This document shows, in pieces, positions 38,645-47,003 of a DNA stretch of 64,000 nucleotides (position 1 is its first letter; each line of letters begins with the position of its first letter). The position numbers and the translations under genes are program-made. The notes beneath the pieces are model-generated. The model was not told the origin of the DNA. It saw nothing but the letters and a program-made list of their open reading frames with translations, and did not search any database. The DNA is from Stieleria mannarensis (lineage in GTDB: Bacteria; Planctomycetota; Planctomycetia; Pirellulales; Pirellulaceae), in NCBI RefSeq assembly GCF_014154935.1, contig NZ_JACEHH010000004.1, forward strand, positions 246,890 to 310,889, given 5' to 3'.

Positions 38645-41600
38645 GAAGATTCTTTGTCGCTTTTTCGATGCGTTCTCGTTGCTTTCCGCTTAGCCCCTGC
38701 TTGTAGTGAAACTCTGGGGAATGGTCCAGGTGATGCCCCTTCATCTCCGGGTCATTGACGCTGCGACTCAAATCGCAATCAAAACGCGTCAAGATCGAGT
38801 GATTCCGGCTCCAATCGCCCCCGGCATTGGTGAAGTGGGAAATGCCCCAGGTGATCCCTTGGCCGTCTTTCGTGTCGGTAAACGCGTCGGGAATGAACGG
38901 TCCACCGGCGGTCGGCATCAATTCGACGATCGATGCGATCTCAAAATTCACCCAATCCTCGGCATACTGAATCGTGTTGTGTTCCATGCCGTCCCGGATG
39001 ACCAACGCGGCGACGCCTTGCTTGAACGGAAACAATGTCGTCTCGTGTCCCGAGTTGATCACGGGGTTGAGCGGATGTTTTTTGAAGGGGCCGAGCGGAT
39101 GCTCGGCGATCGCCAATCCTTGCATCCGGATTTTGGCGGGATTCAACTCGGGACGTTCGTCAAAATCCGACTTGTAGTAAAGGTATATCTTTCCATCGTG
39201 GACCAAAGGGTAGGGATCATGAATCGAGAATTGATCCCACTCGCCCTCGGCACCATTGGGAACCACCACCTTGTTAGCCGGCGTCCAGGGGCCATCCGGA
39301 GAATCCGCATAGGAGACCGCCACAGGACAGTCGTCGCCTCGAAGTCCACTGGCTTCGTTGAACGCTTGATAGTACAGATAGTACTTGCCTTTCCAAACCA
39401 GGATGTCCGCCGTCGCCACGCTGCGCCAGCCAGGATGGGGTTTGGGCGGTCGAGCCACCGCGATGCCCTGTTCTTCCCAGATAAATCCATCCTTGGAGGT
39501 CGCGTAATAGATATCCGCCAGGTCCCAGTCGGATGAAGGAATCGCATCGGTCGTCTCAGCGGCTCGCGACAATCCCACCGGCTTCACTGGCGTTTTGCGA
39601 CCGGTGTACCACACGTAGTACTTTCCGTTGGCGTAAATCACCTTGGAGGGGTCACGGCGCGTGATCGTGCCATCGCCGCCGTTGTAATCAAAACCTGCGA
39701 GCTTCGTGTATTTGAATTGGGTGTACAGTTCATTCTGTTCCGGGCGTATCGAAGGATAGGCATCGTAGTTGCGTTGCATTGCCGCACTCAACGGCCGGTT
39801 CGGCTTGTCGGCTGGCACATGAAACGGGAAAGCGGTCGGCGGTGTATCGCCTTCGTCCCCTAAGACGCTCAATCGTTCCGCATGAACAAAGTAGGCCCCG
39901 CGAACCTTGTCCTGTGGATCGGTCAGGAATGTCGAGAGGATTGCCGGCCCCTGAGGCAACTCGACCTCAAACGTCACGGAGGTTTCGTCTCCGCCGAGTC
40001 GCTTCGACCACTGTTTGTCTCCGATCTTCAGCACCGCCAGTTTGGCATCCATCGGCGCCGGTGCATCGTCGGGGAATCTGGACAGTCGAATCGCGTATCG
40101 GCCAGCCGCGACGACATCGATTGCCCAAAAGCCGTTGATCGCCAGTGCGTCGTCGCCGAGTTGGTCTTGTTTCCAAATCACGTTTCCGTTCGTCGGGTGC
40201 CAATCGCGTACGGTCAGCAGCGTCGGGTTTTCTTCGGCCGCGCCGATCTTGAACCGTGTGTACGCGGCGCCATCGGCAAACACATCGGCGAAATGCCGCT
40301 CGTACCGTGACCGTAGTTGGCGAACCACTTGGGGATGCTTCGCGGCCACGTCGGTCGTCTGACTGGGATCCTTGTTGATGTCATAGAGTTCATCGCCGAC
40401 CAAACGCCATTGCTGGGTCAGTACTGCGTAGCGGGATCGACCTTGGTTCACGCTGACCAACCGGGGGCGGTCGGGTTGGCGTTGAATAAACAGGGTTCGT
40501 TCGGGCCAGGAATCAGCGTCGCCACGGATCAACGGCTGCAGGCTTCGGCCGTCAAACGCGACGCCCTTCGGCTTGGAAAGACCGCACCAATCGATCAACG
40601 TCGGCAACCAGTCGCGGCAGCAGGTCAGTTCGCGGATCCGCCGGCCGGCATTCAACTCGGCAGGCCAGCGAACAAAGCAGGCGACGCGATGGCCGCCTTC
40701 GTACACCGAACCTTTCTTGCCACGCATTGCCGCGTTAAACCCGTTCGCACCCTCTCGATCGATTCCTTCGGCGGTGCCGTTGTCGCCCATGAAAATCACA
40801 ATCGTGTTGTCGGCAAGGTCACGGGAGTCGAGCAGTTCGAGCAACCGCCCCAGGTTTTCGTCAAAGTTGACAATTTGCCCGAAGAACTTTGCGCGTTTTT
40901 CATCATGCCCATCCGCCAGAAAGGGCTGGTAGTACCTTTCCGCCACCGTGTGCGGACTGTGCATCGCGTTGAGCGGCAGGTAGACGAAGAACGGGGCCGC
41001 GGACGACTGTCCGATGAATCGATTGCACTGGTCAAAAAACACGTCGGTGCAATAGCCCTGGATCGTTTCCCGCGTTCCGTTTCGGTAGTAGGTGTCGTCG
41101 AAATAGTCATTTCCGATCGGGTTGCCGATCTCGTCGATGCCGCCGGCCAGATGCCGGACGACTTGCTGAAAGCCACGATACCGCGGCGCGTACGGCCAAG
41201 TGTCGCCGAGGTGCCACTTGCCGAACATCGCGGTGCGATAACCCGCCGCGGAGAACACGTCCGCCATGGTCGCTTCATCGGGGGCCAGAAGTTGCCGCCC
41301 CTGCACGACATCCCAGGCTCCGGCGCGTGTCGAGTATCGCCCGGTCATCAGCGCGGCGCGGGTCGGCGTGCAGACCGGATCGACGTGATAGTTCTCCAAC
41401 CGCACGCTCTGCCCGGCAAGCCGGTCCAGGTTGGGTGTTTGCAAGAACGGGTTTGAGTGACACGACATGTCACCGTAGCCCTGGTCATCGGTGACGATCA
41501 GAATCACGTTGGGCCGATCGTTGGCCAGTCCGATGGTGGCCCATCCGATCGTGGCTATCAGCAGCATCAGTGAGGTCGCCAGCCAGTTGGATCGTTTCGT

Positions 41601-41654
41601 TTCCAACACCGTTGCAAAATTCGCAAAACACAAGACCAGATGAAGACGTTTCAT
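38640..41654 (-). CDS. Sulfatase fused to GH117-like glycoside hydrolase
   Basis: The product has 1004 residues with a signal anchor at ~25-44. The N-terminal ~430 residues are an S1 arylsulfatase: metal site DDQGYGD (56-62), formylglycine motif C95-T-P-T-R99, GKWHLG, and MGDNGT. A linker/beta domain (~455-610) of the type that follows many marine arylsulfatases comes next. From ~620 to ~990 the sequence reads like GH117 (alpha-1,3-L-3,6-anhydrogalactosidase/neoagarooligosaccharide hydrolase): QFKYTKLAGFDYNGGDG, KYYVWYTGRKT, DLADIYYATSKDGF, WDQFSIHDPYP and NSGHETTLFPF. This strongly suggests agar/porphyran-type galactan breakdown, desulfation and exo-cleavage on one chain. The start overlaps the upstream membrane-protein stop (TGA/ATGA). 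Confidence 0.88.
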   Translation of the reverse strand: MKRLHLVLCFANFATVLETKRSNWLATSLMLLIATIGWATIGLANDRPNVILIVTDDQGYGDMSCHSNPFLQTPNLDRLAGQSVRLENYHVDPVCTPTRAALMTGRYSTRAGAWDVVQGRQLLAPDEATMADVFSAAGYRTAMFGKWHLGDTWPYAPRYRGFQQVVRHLAGGIDEIGNPIGNDYFDDTYYRNGTRETIQGYCTDVFFDQCNRFIGQSSAAPFFVYLPLNAMHSPHTVAERYYQPFLADGHDEKRAKFFGQIVNFDENLGRLLELLDSRDLADNTIVIFMGDNGTAEGIDREGANGFNAAMRGKKGSVYEGGHRVACFVRWPAELNAGRRIRELTCCRDWLPTLIDWCGLSKPKGVAFDGRSLQPLIRGDADSWPERTLFIQRQPDRPRLVSVNQGRSRYAVLTQQWRLVGDELYDINKDPSQTTDVAAKHPQVVRQLRSRYERHFADVFADGAAYTRFKIGAAEENPTLLTVRDWHPTNGNVIWKQDQLGDDALAINGFWAIDVVAAGRYAIRLSRFPDDAPAPMDAKLAVLKIGDKQWSKRLGGDETSVTFEVELPQGPAILSTFLTDPQDKVRGAYFVHAERLSVLGDEGDTPPTAFPFHVPADKPNRPLSAAMQRNYDAYPSIRPEQNELYTQFKYTKLAGFDYNGGDGTITRRDPSKVIYANGKYYVWYTGRKTPVKPVGLSRAAETTDAIPSSDWDLADIYYATSKDGFIWEEQGIAVARPPKPHPGWRSVATADILVWKGKYYLYYQAFNEASGLRGDDCPVAVSYADSPDGPWTPANKVVVPNGAEGEWDQFSIHDPYPLVHDGKIYLYYKSDFDERPELNPAKIRMQGLAIAEHPLGPFKKHPLNPVINSGHETTLFPFKQGVAALVIRDGMEHNTIQYAEDWVNFEIASIVELMPTAGGPFIPDAFTDTKDGQGITWGISHFTNAGGDWSRNHSILTRFDCDLSRSVNDPEMKGHHLDHSPEFHYKQGLSGKQRERIEKATKNLR

Positions 41655-42265
41655 AATTCTGCGTTGCCGCCGCGGGATAGTGCGGACCCTGTTTCGTCAT
41701 TGAAGGATGCGTCGGTGTGTCTCCCGGAGACTAGGCTCAGAAGGATCAGCGTCACGAAGCTGGAGCCGATCAAGATGAACTTGACCCATGCCGCATAAAA
41801 CGTCAACTCGGTCCAAGGCGTTTCAGGCGATGCGATAAGCTGTTGCAGCAAACCGAAATTTTCCAACAAATCTGCTGCCCCCGCGATCCAGGCACTCCAT
41901 GCAACGACTTGGCAAACCGGCAACCAAATCGGGTGCTTCACCCTAAGTCGACCGGCGAGCGAAAGTGCCCATGCGGCAAAACCGACGCTGTAGAGCAGAA
42001 TGAGTGGGAAATCCAGGCCGAGCGCCGGTCCGGGTAGGAATCGCGGCTGACATCGCCACCGGGTGATCACGTCTGTTGCGGGTTCCGGAGATCCGGTCAA
42101 AGACAATTTGATCGGCCCCGAACAGCAAAACGGACCGATACGGAGGGATTCAATCGGTGGAGCCAATAGATTGATGGCCACCAACAAAAACACCGCCCCG
42201 CTCATTGCCCACCAGGCCAATTTGCATCGTTTCTTTTGGGGCAACAATTCCAGCGGATGACGCAT
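41651..42265 (-). CDS. Small multi-span membrane protein, unknown
   Basis: The 204-residue protein starts at ATG 42265, with GGAGG 9 nt upstream; the frame extends to 42316 without a better site. Four hydrophobic segments are visible: WWAMSGAVFLLVAINLLAP, LILLYSVGFAAWALSLAG, VCQVVAWSAWIAGAADLL and KFILIGSSFVTLILLSLVS. No family was recognised. It overlaps the sulfatase-GH117 start by 4 nt, so the two are translationally coupled. Role unknown; transport or anchoring support for the galactan enzyme is a guess. Confidence 0.75.
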   Translation of the reverse strand: MRHPLELLPQKKRCKLAWWAMSGAVFLLVAINLLAPPIESLRIGPFCCSGPIKLSLTGSPEPATDVITRWRCQPRFLPGPALGLDFPLILLYSVGFAAWALSLAGRLRVKHPIWLPVCQVVAWSAWIAGAADLLENFGLLQQLIASPETPWTELTFYAAWVKFILIGSSFVTLILLSLVSGRHTDASFNDETGSALSRGGNAEL

Positions 42266-42416
42266 CGAGATGAACCTCCGTATTGGTCGGATAGCCGAAA
42301 CCTGCGACGTGTACAACGGATGAAAGATATCGAGGAATCCACGGTGCTAAAACGGACAGGGTTTTCGCGCCTAAAACGACTTCTGAGTTGCCTTCACTGG
42401 CCGGGATCATGAAGTC

Positions 42417-42432
42417 TGGCACGAGGATTGCA
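42417..42432 (+). promoter_or_regulatory. Sigma-54 promoter (-24/-12)
   Basis: TGGCACG-AGGA-TTGCA is a perfect match to the sigma-54 consensus with correct spacing. Transcription would start near 42443, about 50 nt upstream of the 49-codon ORF. Confidence 0.85.
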
Positions 42433-42492
42433 TCATTTGAAGTTTGTAAACGTTTTTAAACCAATTTAGCCATTTTTGATCGAGGTATAGCG

Positions 42493-42642
42493 ATGCAGAC
42501 GCTAATTCAAACAAACCACGGTATTTCCTACCCCGTTGTCGGCCCGAACCGGATTCCGCAGGAGGATCTGATTCAAGATGACGAAGTTCCTGACGGCAAA
42601 GCCGCAAAACAATCGAGCACCACGGACCCGATGGGAACATAA
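42493..42642 (+). CDS. Short (49-codon) ORF in a sigma-54 transcription unit, function unknown
   Basis: The ATG at 42493 is preceded by GAGG at 42482-42485, 7 nt away. It encodes 49 residues starting MQTLIQTNHGISYPVVG and ending QSSTTDPMGT; hydrophilic, acidic in the middle (QEDLIQDDEVPDG), no signal peptide and no cysteines. It is bracketed by a perfect sigma-54 promoter 61 nt upstream and an intrinsic terminator 85 nt downstream. That makes an independent ~320-nt transcript. I do not recognise the peptide. Alternatives are an intrinsically disordered stress protein, a leader, or an sRNA with an incidental ORF. Confidence 0.6.
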   Translation: MQTLIQTNHGISYPVVGPNRIPQEDLIQDDEVPDGKAAKQSSTTDPMGT

Positions 42643-42726
42643 TTCTAACGAGGTTTTCGCTCCGAGTAGTGGTGGGGCCTTGCCCAGCGGACCGAGCAGC
42701 CGACTGGCAGAGGACTCAGGCAATCG

Positions 42727-42763
42727 ATGGCGACACGGATCAGATTCGTGTCGCCATTTTTTT
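42727..42763 (+). terminator. Intrinsic terminator
   Basis: An 11-bp perfect stem (ATGGCGACACG with CGTGTCGCCAT) around a 9-nt loop, followed by a T7 run. It ends the sigma-54 transcript that carries the 49-codon ORF. Confidence 0.9.
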
Positions 42764-42960
42764 ATAGTCGAGCTGGTACTCCGCCGCAGATTGGCTTTCA
42801 GGTAGAAGGCCAGGCGACGAGTCCATTCGGATTGTTGGCTGTGAGGACTCCTCGCGCCGCCCACTACCGTCTGCCCGGATGTCAAGGTGAGACGGAACAC
42901 GAGTGGTGCATCATGGCAATCGTAAGCCCTGCCTACCGGTTGGTTTTCAATCGCGTTGGG
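42764..42960. other. Intergenic region
   Basis: About 200 bp with no gene seen. GACGAGTCCATTCGGATT at 42818-42835 recurs (one mismatch) at 53166-53183. Confidence 0.4.
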
Positions 42961-43170
42961 CTAACTTCGATCACGCGCCGACCTCGATTTCTGGGTCCCA
43001 TGGTTCGCCTCAAGCGGTTCGTGCCTTGTCGGAGTGACATCACCAGGGTGCTCGACATAGACTTTTTCGCCGCAGTAAGGGCAAGCTGGTGCGCGGTCGT
43101 CGACTGGTTTGCCACACTGCGTGCAGGTCGTTTCATTCAGCGGTGCAGTGTCTTTCTTTGGTTGTGTCAT
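42961..43170 (-). CDS. Small zinc-ribbon protein
   Basis: A 69-residue protein with two CxxC knuckles: C16-T-Q-C19 in CTQCGKPV and C30-P-Y-C33 in CPYCGEKV, the double-zinc-ribbon pattern of small bacterial proteins. The tail is basic and Ser/Arg-rich. It may bind a protein or nucleic acid; role unknown. A sigma-54-type promoter on the same strand lies 50 bp upstream, divergent from the PPOX gene, which argues that it is a real gene in the stress cluster. Confidence 0.75.
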   Translation of the reverse strand: MTQPKKDTAPLNETTCTQCGKPVDDRAPACPYCGEKVYVEHPGDVTPTRHEPLEANHGTQKSRSARDRS

Positions 43171-43219
43171 CGGTCAAACGTTTAGCGTTGCGGGATTCGA
43201 TTGTCGGAAAGCTACCTCA

Positions 43220-43235
43220 AGCAATTCGCAAGCCA
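43220..43235 (-). promoter_or_regulatory. Sigma-54 promoter candidate for the zinc-ribbon gene
   Basis: Read on the minus strand: TGGCTTG-CGAA-TTGCT. The GG/GC core and N4 spacing are intact. It lies 50 bp upstream of the ATG at 43170. Confidence 0.7.
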
Positions 43236-43256
43236 ATTCGTAGACGGCATTGGGTT

Positions 43257-43272
43257 TGGCCCGGTGTTTGCG
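43257..43272 (+). promoter_or_regulatory. Sigma-54 promoter candidate for the PPOX gene
   Basis: TGGCCCG-GTGT-TTGCG ends 56 bp before the ATG at 43328. It is divergent from the 43220-43235 site with 21 bp between them. Confidence 0.75.
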
Positions 43273-43327
43273 AGTTCATGACGGCCGAACCGATGGCAAT
43301 TCGTCGCCGATCAAACAAGGACACCAT

Positions 43328-43810
43328 ATGAACACCGAAAAAAAACTGCTCGACCTGATCCATGGCTTCGACAACGCGATGCTAGTAACGAAAACCCCAA
43401 GCGGGGCGCTCGACGCGCGCCCGATGGCGGTTGCCCAGGCGACCGACGATGGCCGGTTGTGGTTTGTTACCGATCGCAACTCAGGAAAGATTGCCGACTT
43501 GATGAGTGATCAAGACGTCGCAGTGACGATGCAAAATGCTCGGAAATTTGTCGCGATTTCCGGCACCTGCCGCGTCGTCGATGATCGTGCAAAGATCGAA
43601 GAGGTCTGGAAGGAGATTTGGAAGGTTTGGTTTCCGGGTGGTCAATCCGACCCCTCGATTGTTCTGTTGAAGGTGGATCCTCAACGCGGGGAGTACTGGG
43701 ACAACAGTGGTGTGGCCGGGATCAAGTACCTGATCAAGGCAGGGAAGGCGTACCTGCAGGGCGAGCGAGCCGAAACCGATGCAAGTGTCAACGCTTCGGT
43801 TGTGCTGTAG
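43328..43810 (+). CDS. Pyridoxamine 5'-phosphate oxidase-like (general stress protein 26 type)
   Basis: This 160-residue cytoplasmic protein has the split-barrel FMN-binding pattern: MLVTKTPSGALDARPMAV, then GRLWFVTDRNSGK, then RKFVAISGTCRVVDD and a C-terminal YWDNSG. Members of this branch bind flavins and are induced by stress; catalytic activity is often unproven. Start ATG 43328 has AAGGA 6 nt upstream. An in-frame ATG at 43250 lies upstream of the sigma-54 site, so it cannot be the start of that transcript. Confidence 0.88.
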   Translation: MNTEKKLLDLIHGFDNAMLVTKTPSGALDARPMAVAQATDDGRLWFVTDRNSGKIADLMSDQDVAVTMQNARKFVAISGTCRVVDDRAKIEEVWKEIWKVWFPGGQSDPSIVLLKVDPQRGEYWDNSGVAGIKYLIKAGKAYLQGERAETDASVNASVVL

Positions 43811-44090
43811 TCGACTTGGCCAGAGTTTCTTCAACACGTCAATCGGAATCAATCGCGTCGTCAGCGCGACCATGCCCACTACGCTCTGTCTGGGTGGTCG
43901 GTCGAATCTGCAGCATGGAACCGGTGCTGACCGGCAACGGCAAATCCGTGACCTGATCCTTGCCGTCCAAAACGTGATTGCAGAAACGGTACCCGTGGCT
44001 TCCGTTGCCGCATCGGAGGCATGTTGATCGCCAAATGATCGCTAACGTCGAGCCGTGCGGTCAACAACTTGTGCGAGTTTGAGATGTGAC
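43811..44090. other. Intergenic region
   Basis: About 280 bp with no convincing ORF on either strand and no repeat copy. It leads into the sigma-54 site at 44091. Confidence 0.45.
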
Positions 44091-44105
44091 TGGCATGGCT
44101 TTTGC
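44091..44105 (+). promoter_or_regulatory. Sigma-54 promoter for the DUF2383 gene
   Basis: TGGCATG-GCTT-TTGCA, with both core dinucleotides and correct spacing, 69 bp upstream of the ATG at 44175. Confidence 0.8.
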
Positions 44106-44174
44106 ATCCGTTCAAATCTACTGCGAGCGTTGTTGCTCGCCCTTCGCATGTCACCAGATGGAGAAAGCAAAACT

Positions 44175-44645
44175 ATGAGTTTGGAAACCAAAACTGATCT
44201 GAATCAAACCACAATCGACAAGATTCAAAAGTTGATTCGCGCAAACATCGACTCGTACAACGGGTTTCATGAATCGGCCGAAGAGTTGAACGACGCCGAA
44301 CTAACGGCGCTGTTTAAAAAGCTTGGCGATCAGCGATCCGCCATGGCGACGCAATTGCAAGAGTTCGTCGAATTCAACGGCAAGGAAGCGGAGGACGATG
44401 GCAGTGTCGCGGCCAAAACGCACCGCATCTGGATCAACATCCGTGGCAAGCTCAATGGCGGCGATCCCCATGTGATCCTGATTGAAGCGGAGCGCGGCGA
44501 AGATCACATCAAGGAAGCTTATGAGGAGGTGTTGAAGGAGACTGCAGGCAGTGCCATCAACGATGTCCTGACCAAGCAATATGCCGAGGTTAAGGCCGGG
44601 CACGACAAGATTCGGGATCTTCGAGACGCATACAAGAATCGTTAA
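44175..44645 (+). CDS. PA2169-type four-helix-bundle protein (DUF2383)
   Basis: The 156-residue protein is all helical and matches the PA2169/DUF2383 pattern: IDKIQKLIRANIDSYNGFHE, then ALFKKLGDQRSAMATQLQEF, and a ferritin-like closing helix with AEVKAGHDKIRDLRD. Family members are stress-associated in proteobacteria and others; no enzymatic role established. The ATG at 44175 comes after the sigma-54 promoter; an in-frame ATG at 44055 lies before it. A 9-bp hairpin follows at 44679-44703 without a U-tract. Confidence 0.85.
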   Translation: MSLETKTDLNQTTIDKIQKLIRANIDSYNGFHESAEELNDAELTALFKKLGDQRSAMATQLQEFVEFNGKEAEDDGSVAAKTHRIWINIRGKLNGGDPHVILIEAERGEDHIKEAYEEVLKETAGSAINDVLTKQYAEVKAGHDKIRDLRDAYKNR

Positions 44646-44765
44646 TGTCCCCTGTCCAATTCGAAGGAGCGCGCCGCTAGATCAGCGGATTGATCGCTGA
44701 TCTTGTGGCGGCGAACTTGAATGAGCGATGCAGGTCGAGGTGAGAGAATAAGGGGTCACTTTACC

Positions 44766-45947
44766 ATGGCAACCACCCCAGGATCGGCATGGCAGCGTGA
44801 ACTGAAGTCCTGGTTGACGCGTGCGGCGTCGGCGGCCGACGACTTGGCCGATGCCGGGATTCGTCGGCTGCGAAAACGTTTCGGTTTGGCGGGGATCGCC
44901 AAGATCCAGCCTTATATGGGCTATGCTTCCACCGATACGGTCTATTTGCACGGTCGTGTCCTGACGAATCCTCCCATCGATCCGGATTATCATCGCGATC
45001 AATGGTGGGAGAATTTAAGTCACACCGTCCAGCGATTTGCGACCAACGAAGTTCCCGGAGTAGAGATCGAGGCGTGTTTCAACGGTCGGCATGGGACCGC
45101 AGTCAGCGATGACGAAGGTTATTTCCACCTGACACTGCCGCGACCTCAGGACGGAGACGACGTTTTTTGGGACTTCGCCAGTTTTCGAATTCTCAATCCT
45201 GCAGGTGCAGCGCGGCAACCGAGTCGCGCCACGTGTGGTGTGATGACCGTGCCCGATGATGCCGCGTTTGGGGTCCTCAGTGATGTCGACGACACGATTT
45301 TACATACCGGGGCGACGGACATCGCCACCATGGCCAAACTGACCTTCTTCGGCAATGCCCGCACCCGGGCTCCATTGCACGGCGTTGCGGAACTCTACGA
45401 GCGATTGCAGAACGGCGGTGTTGAATGTCCCGCCAATCCGATCTTCTACGTGTCCAGTTCTCCCTGGAATCTCTACGATTTGCTGGAAGATTTTCTGGAA
45501 TTGAACGCGATCCCTCGTGGTCCATTGCTGCTGCGAGATCTCGGGTTTGACGAAAATAAATTTCTGAAATCCGGCCATGACCACAAACTCGACAAGGCGC
45601 GGCGATTGATCAACACGTTCGATCATCTGCCGTTCCTACTGTTCGGTGATTCCGGACAAGAGGACGCTCGACTGTATGCAGCGGCCGCAAGCGAGTTTCC
45701 GGATCGCATCGCGGGGATCTTTATTCGTGACATCAATCCCGACGTTGTGAGTGACCACAATGAAAAAGTCGACCGATACGTCCGCCAAGCCGCCGAAGTC
45801 GGCGTGCCGATGTACTTGGTCGGTGACAGTGTCGAAGCTGCCGAAATCGCGATCGAGCACGGCTGGCTACCCAGGAGCAGCCTAGCCCCGATCGCTCAAG
45901 CAACTCGGCGTGACGTAAAACGATCAGCAGGTGCGATGCAGCCCTAG
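44766..45947 (+). CDS. APP1/DUF2183 phosphatidate phosphatase-like protein
   Basis: The 393-residue protein carries the DUF2183/APP1 core: HAD-type D173-V-D-D-T177 in LSDVDDTILHTG, YVSSSPWNLYDLLEDFL and LRDLG, then the GDSGQEDARLY motif. Eukaryotic APP1 is a Mg-dependent phosphatidate phosphatase; bacterial homologues are thought to act on lipid phosphates. No signal peptide. ATG 44766 has AAGGGG about 11 nt upstream. It may be read from the DUF2383 promoter; a weak sigma-54-like TGGCGGC-GAAC-TTGAA lies at 44706 but lacks the -12 GC. Confidence 0.88.
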   Translation: MATTPGSAWQRELKSWLTRAASAADDLADAGIRRLRKRFGLAGIAKIQPYMGYASTDTVYLHGRVLTNPPIDPDYHRDQWWENLSHTVQRFATNEVPGVEIEACFNGRHGTAVSDDEGYFHLTLPRPQDGDDVFWDFASFRILNPAGAARQPSRATCGVMTVPDDAAFGVLSDVDDTILHTGATDIATMAKLTFFGNARTRAPLHGVAELYERLQNGGVECPANPIFYVSSSPWNLYDLLEDFLELNAIPRGPLLLRDLGFDENKFLKSGHDHKLDKARRLINTFDHLPFLLFGDSGQEDARLYAAAASEFPDRIAGIFIRDINPDVVSDHNEKVDRYVRQAAEVGVPMYLVGDSVEAAEIAIEHGWLPRSSLAPIAQATRRDVKRSAGAMQP

Positions 45948-46022
45948 ACTACCGAGGCGGCGCACAAAGTTCTCCCTAACGCCCGTCAATTTCCGGGCCG
46001 CTTGGCCGCGATACCGTCTGAG

Positions 46023-46742
46023 TCACGGGGTGGTCTTTAAACCTTCGGCGTCGATGACTAGGCTTGTCGCTTTCTGTAGCGAAACCGTTTGCTGTCCAGA
46101 ATCCGTCGCGATCGTTGTCGGAAAACAACGTTTCATGCGAACGATGCCTCTCGGTGGTAGTTCAAATTCATCCTGACTCCCATTTGCTTCGACAATGATG
46201 GTCTGGGGTTGATCGGAGCGGTTGGCCACTTCCACTACGAATGCAGCGGATTTCGGACGTCCAAATAGCTGCACAGCGTAGTAAGTCACTCCGTCACTCG
46301 ATGCAACTCCGACGCCTGTTTGTGTCACATAGTCGGCAAGCATATTTTCGCGGTGAGACGGCGAATCGATCCAACCCTGCACGAAGACCTCGACCAAACT
46401 CTCTGCGGTGATGTCTCCCGTATTGGTTCGGTAGGCAATATTCTCTCGCACGACGCAGTACTCGTATCCCGCGGCTTTCGCCCGCTGGGCCGGTGTTTGC
46501 CCATCGGCTCGGTGCCCATAATCGCCGGTGTCGGCCATGTATTGAGCAAACTTCTTAGCCGCCGATGTCAGCTCTTCGTCGCCGGAAACCGACGCCAACT
46601 CATTTTTTTTGCGGAAGTCGTTCGTCTGCGAAACGATGGCCGATTCGACACGATCGGCAAAGCCGTTCTTTGGGGACGATTCTTGAGCGACGGCGACGCT
46701 CGCAACAAGGAAACAAAGTGGAAAATGAAGGGTGAAACGCAT
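46023..46742 (-). CDS. Secreted CAP (SCP-like) domain protein
   Basis: The 239-residue protein has a signal peptide (cleaved near VAVAQ). The CAP domain (~30-165) has the expected residues: H77 in YGHRADG, E100 in VRENIAY, and the SPSHRENML motif at 127-135, then GVGVASSDGVTYYAVQLFG. A C-terminal beta extension (~165-239) is unassigned. CAP proteins are extracellular and bind lipids or glycans; some are proteases. A minus-strand sigma-54-like site lies 203 bp upstream (46945-46960). Confidence 0.85.
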   Translation of the reverse strand: MRFTLHFPLCFLVASVAVAQESSPKNGFADRVESAIVSQTNDFRKKNELASVSGDEELTSAAKKFAQYMADTGDYGHRADGQTPAQRAKAAGYEYCVVRENIAYRTNTGDITAESLVEVFVQGWIDSPSHRENMLADYVTQTGVGVASSDGVTYYAVQLFGRPKSAAFVVEVANRSDQPQTIIVEANGSQDEFELPPRGIVRMKRCFPTTIATDSGQQTVSLQKATSLVIDAEGLKTTP

Positions 46743-46939
46743 CGCTTCGACTCCGATGTGAGGTTGAGGCTATCCACTCGACATTCAGGTGACACGGCTC
46801 GTCGGTGCCGTCACCTTGAAACCAATGCGTTGACAGCGTGCTCTAGGGACGGCCGACCACCGAGCTGATGTGTAGGACAGCAGGGGCATAGAAATTCGAT
46901 GCAGCATTGTCGGTGACAAAGCCCACGTGATGCTCGTTT

Positions 46940-46955
46940 TGGAACGCAAATTGCG
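46940..46955 (+). promoter_or_regulatory. Sigma-54 promoter candidate
   Basis: TGGAACG-CAAA-TTGCG, 49 bp upstream of the ATG at 47004. The -24 element differs from consensus by one base (A for C), and spacing is correct. It overlaps a minus-strand site. Confidence 0.65.
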
Positions 46956-46960
46956 TGCCG
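46945..46960 (-). promoter_or_regulatory. Overlapping minus-strand sigma-54 promoter candidate
   Basis: Read on the minus strand: CGGCACG-CAAT-TTGCG. It points towards the CAP gene (start 46742) and overlaps the plus-strand site almost completely, so RNA polymerase could occupy only one orientation at a time. Confidence 0.5.
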
Positions 46961-47003
46961 TCATCAATCGTATCCCAACCAACTCCACCACAACGACGCA
47001 CAC

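Noticed and set aside
42502..42900. 132-codon minus-strand frame opposite the sigma-54 unit
   Set aside because: It spans the terminator hairpin and the 49-codon ORF, and has no motif; likely a shadow.
44679..44703. Terminator after the DUF2383 gene
   Set aside because: A 9-bp stem is present but no U-tract follows; not called as a terminator.
44706..44720. Sigma-54-like site before the APP1 gene
   Set aside because: TGGCGGC-GAAC-TTGAA lacks the -12 GC that the sigma requires; read-through from the DUF2383 promoter is simpler.
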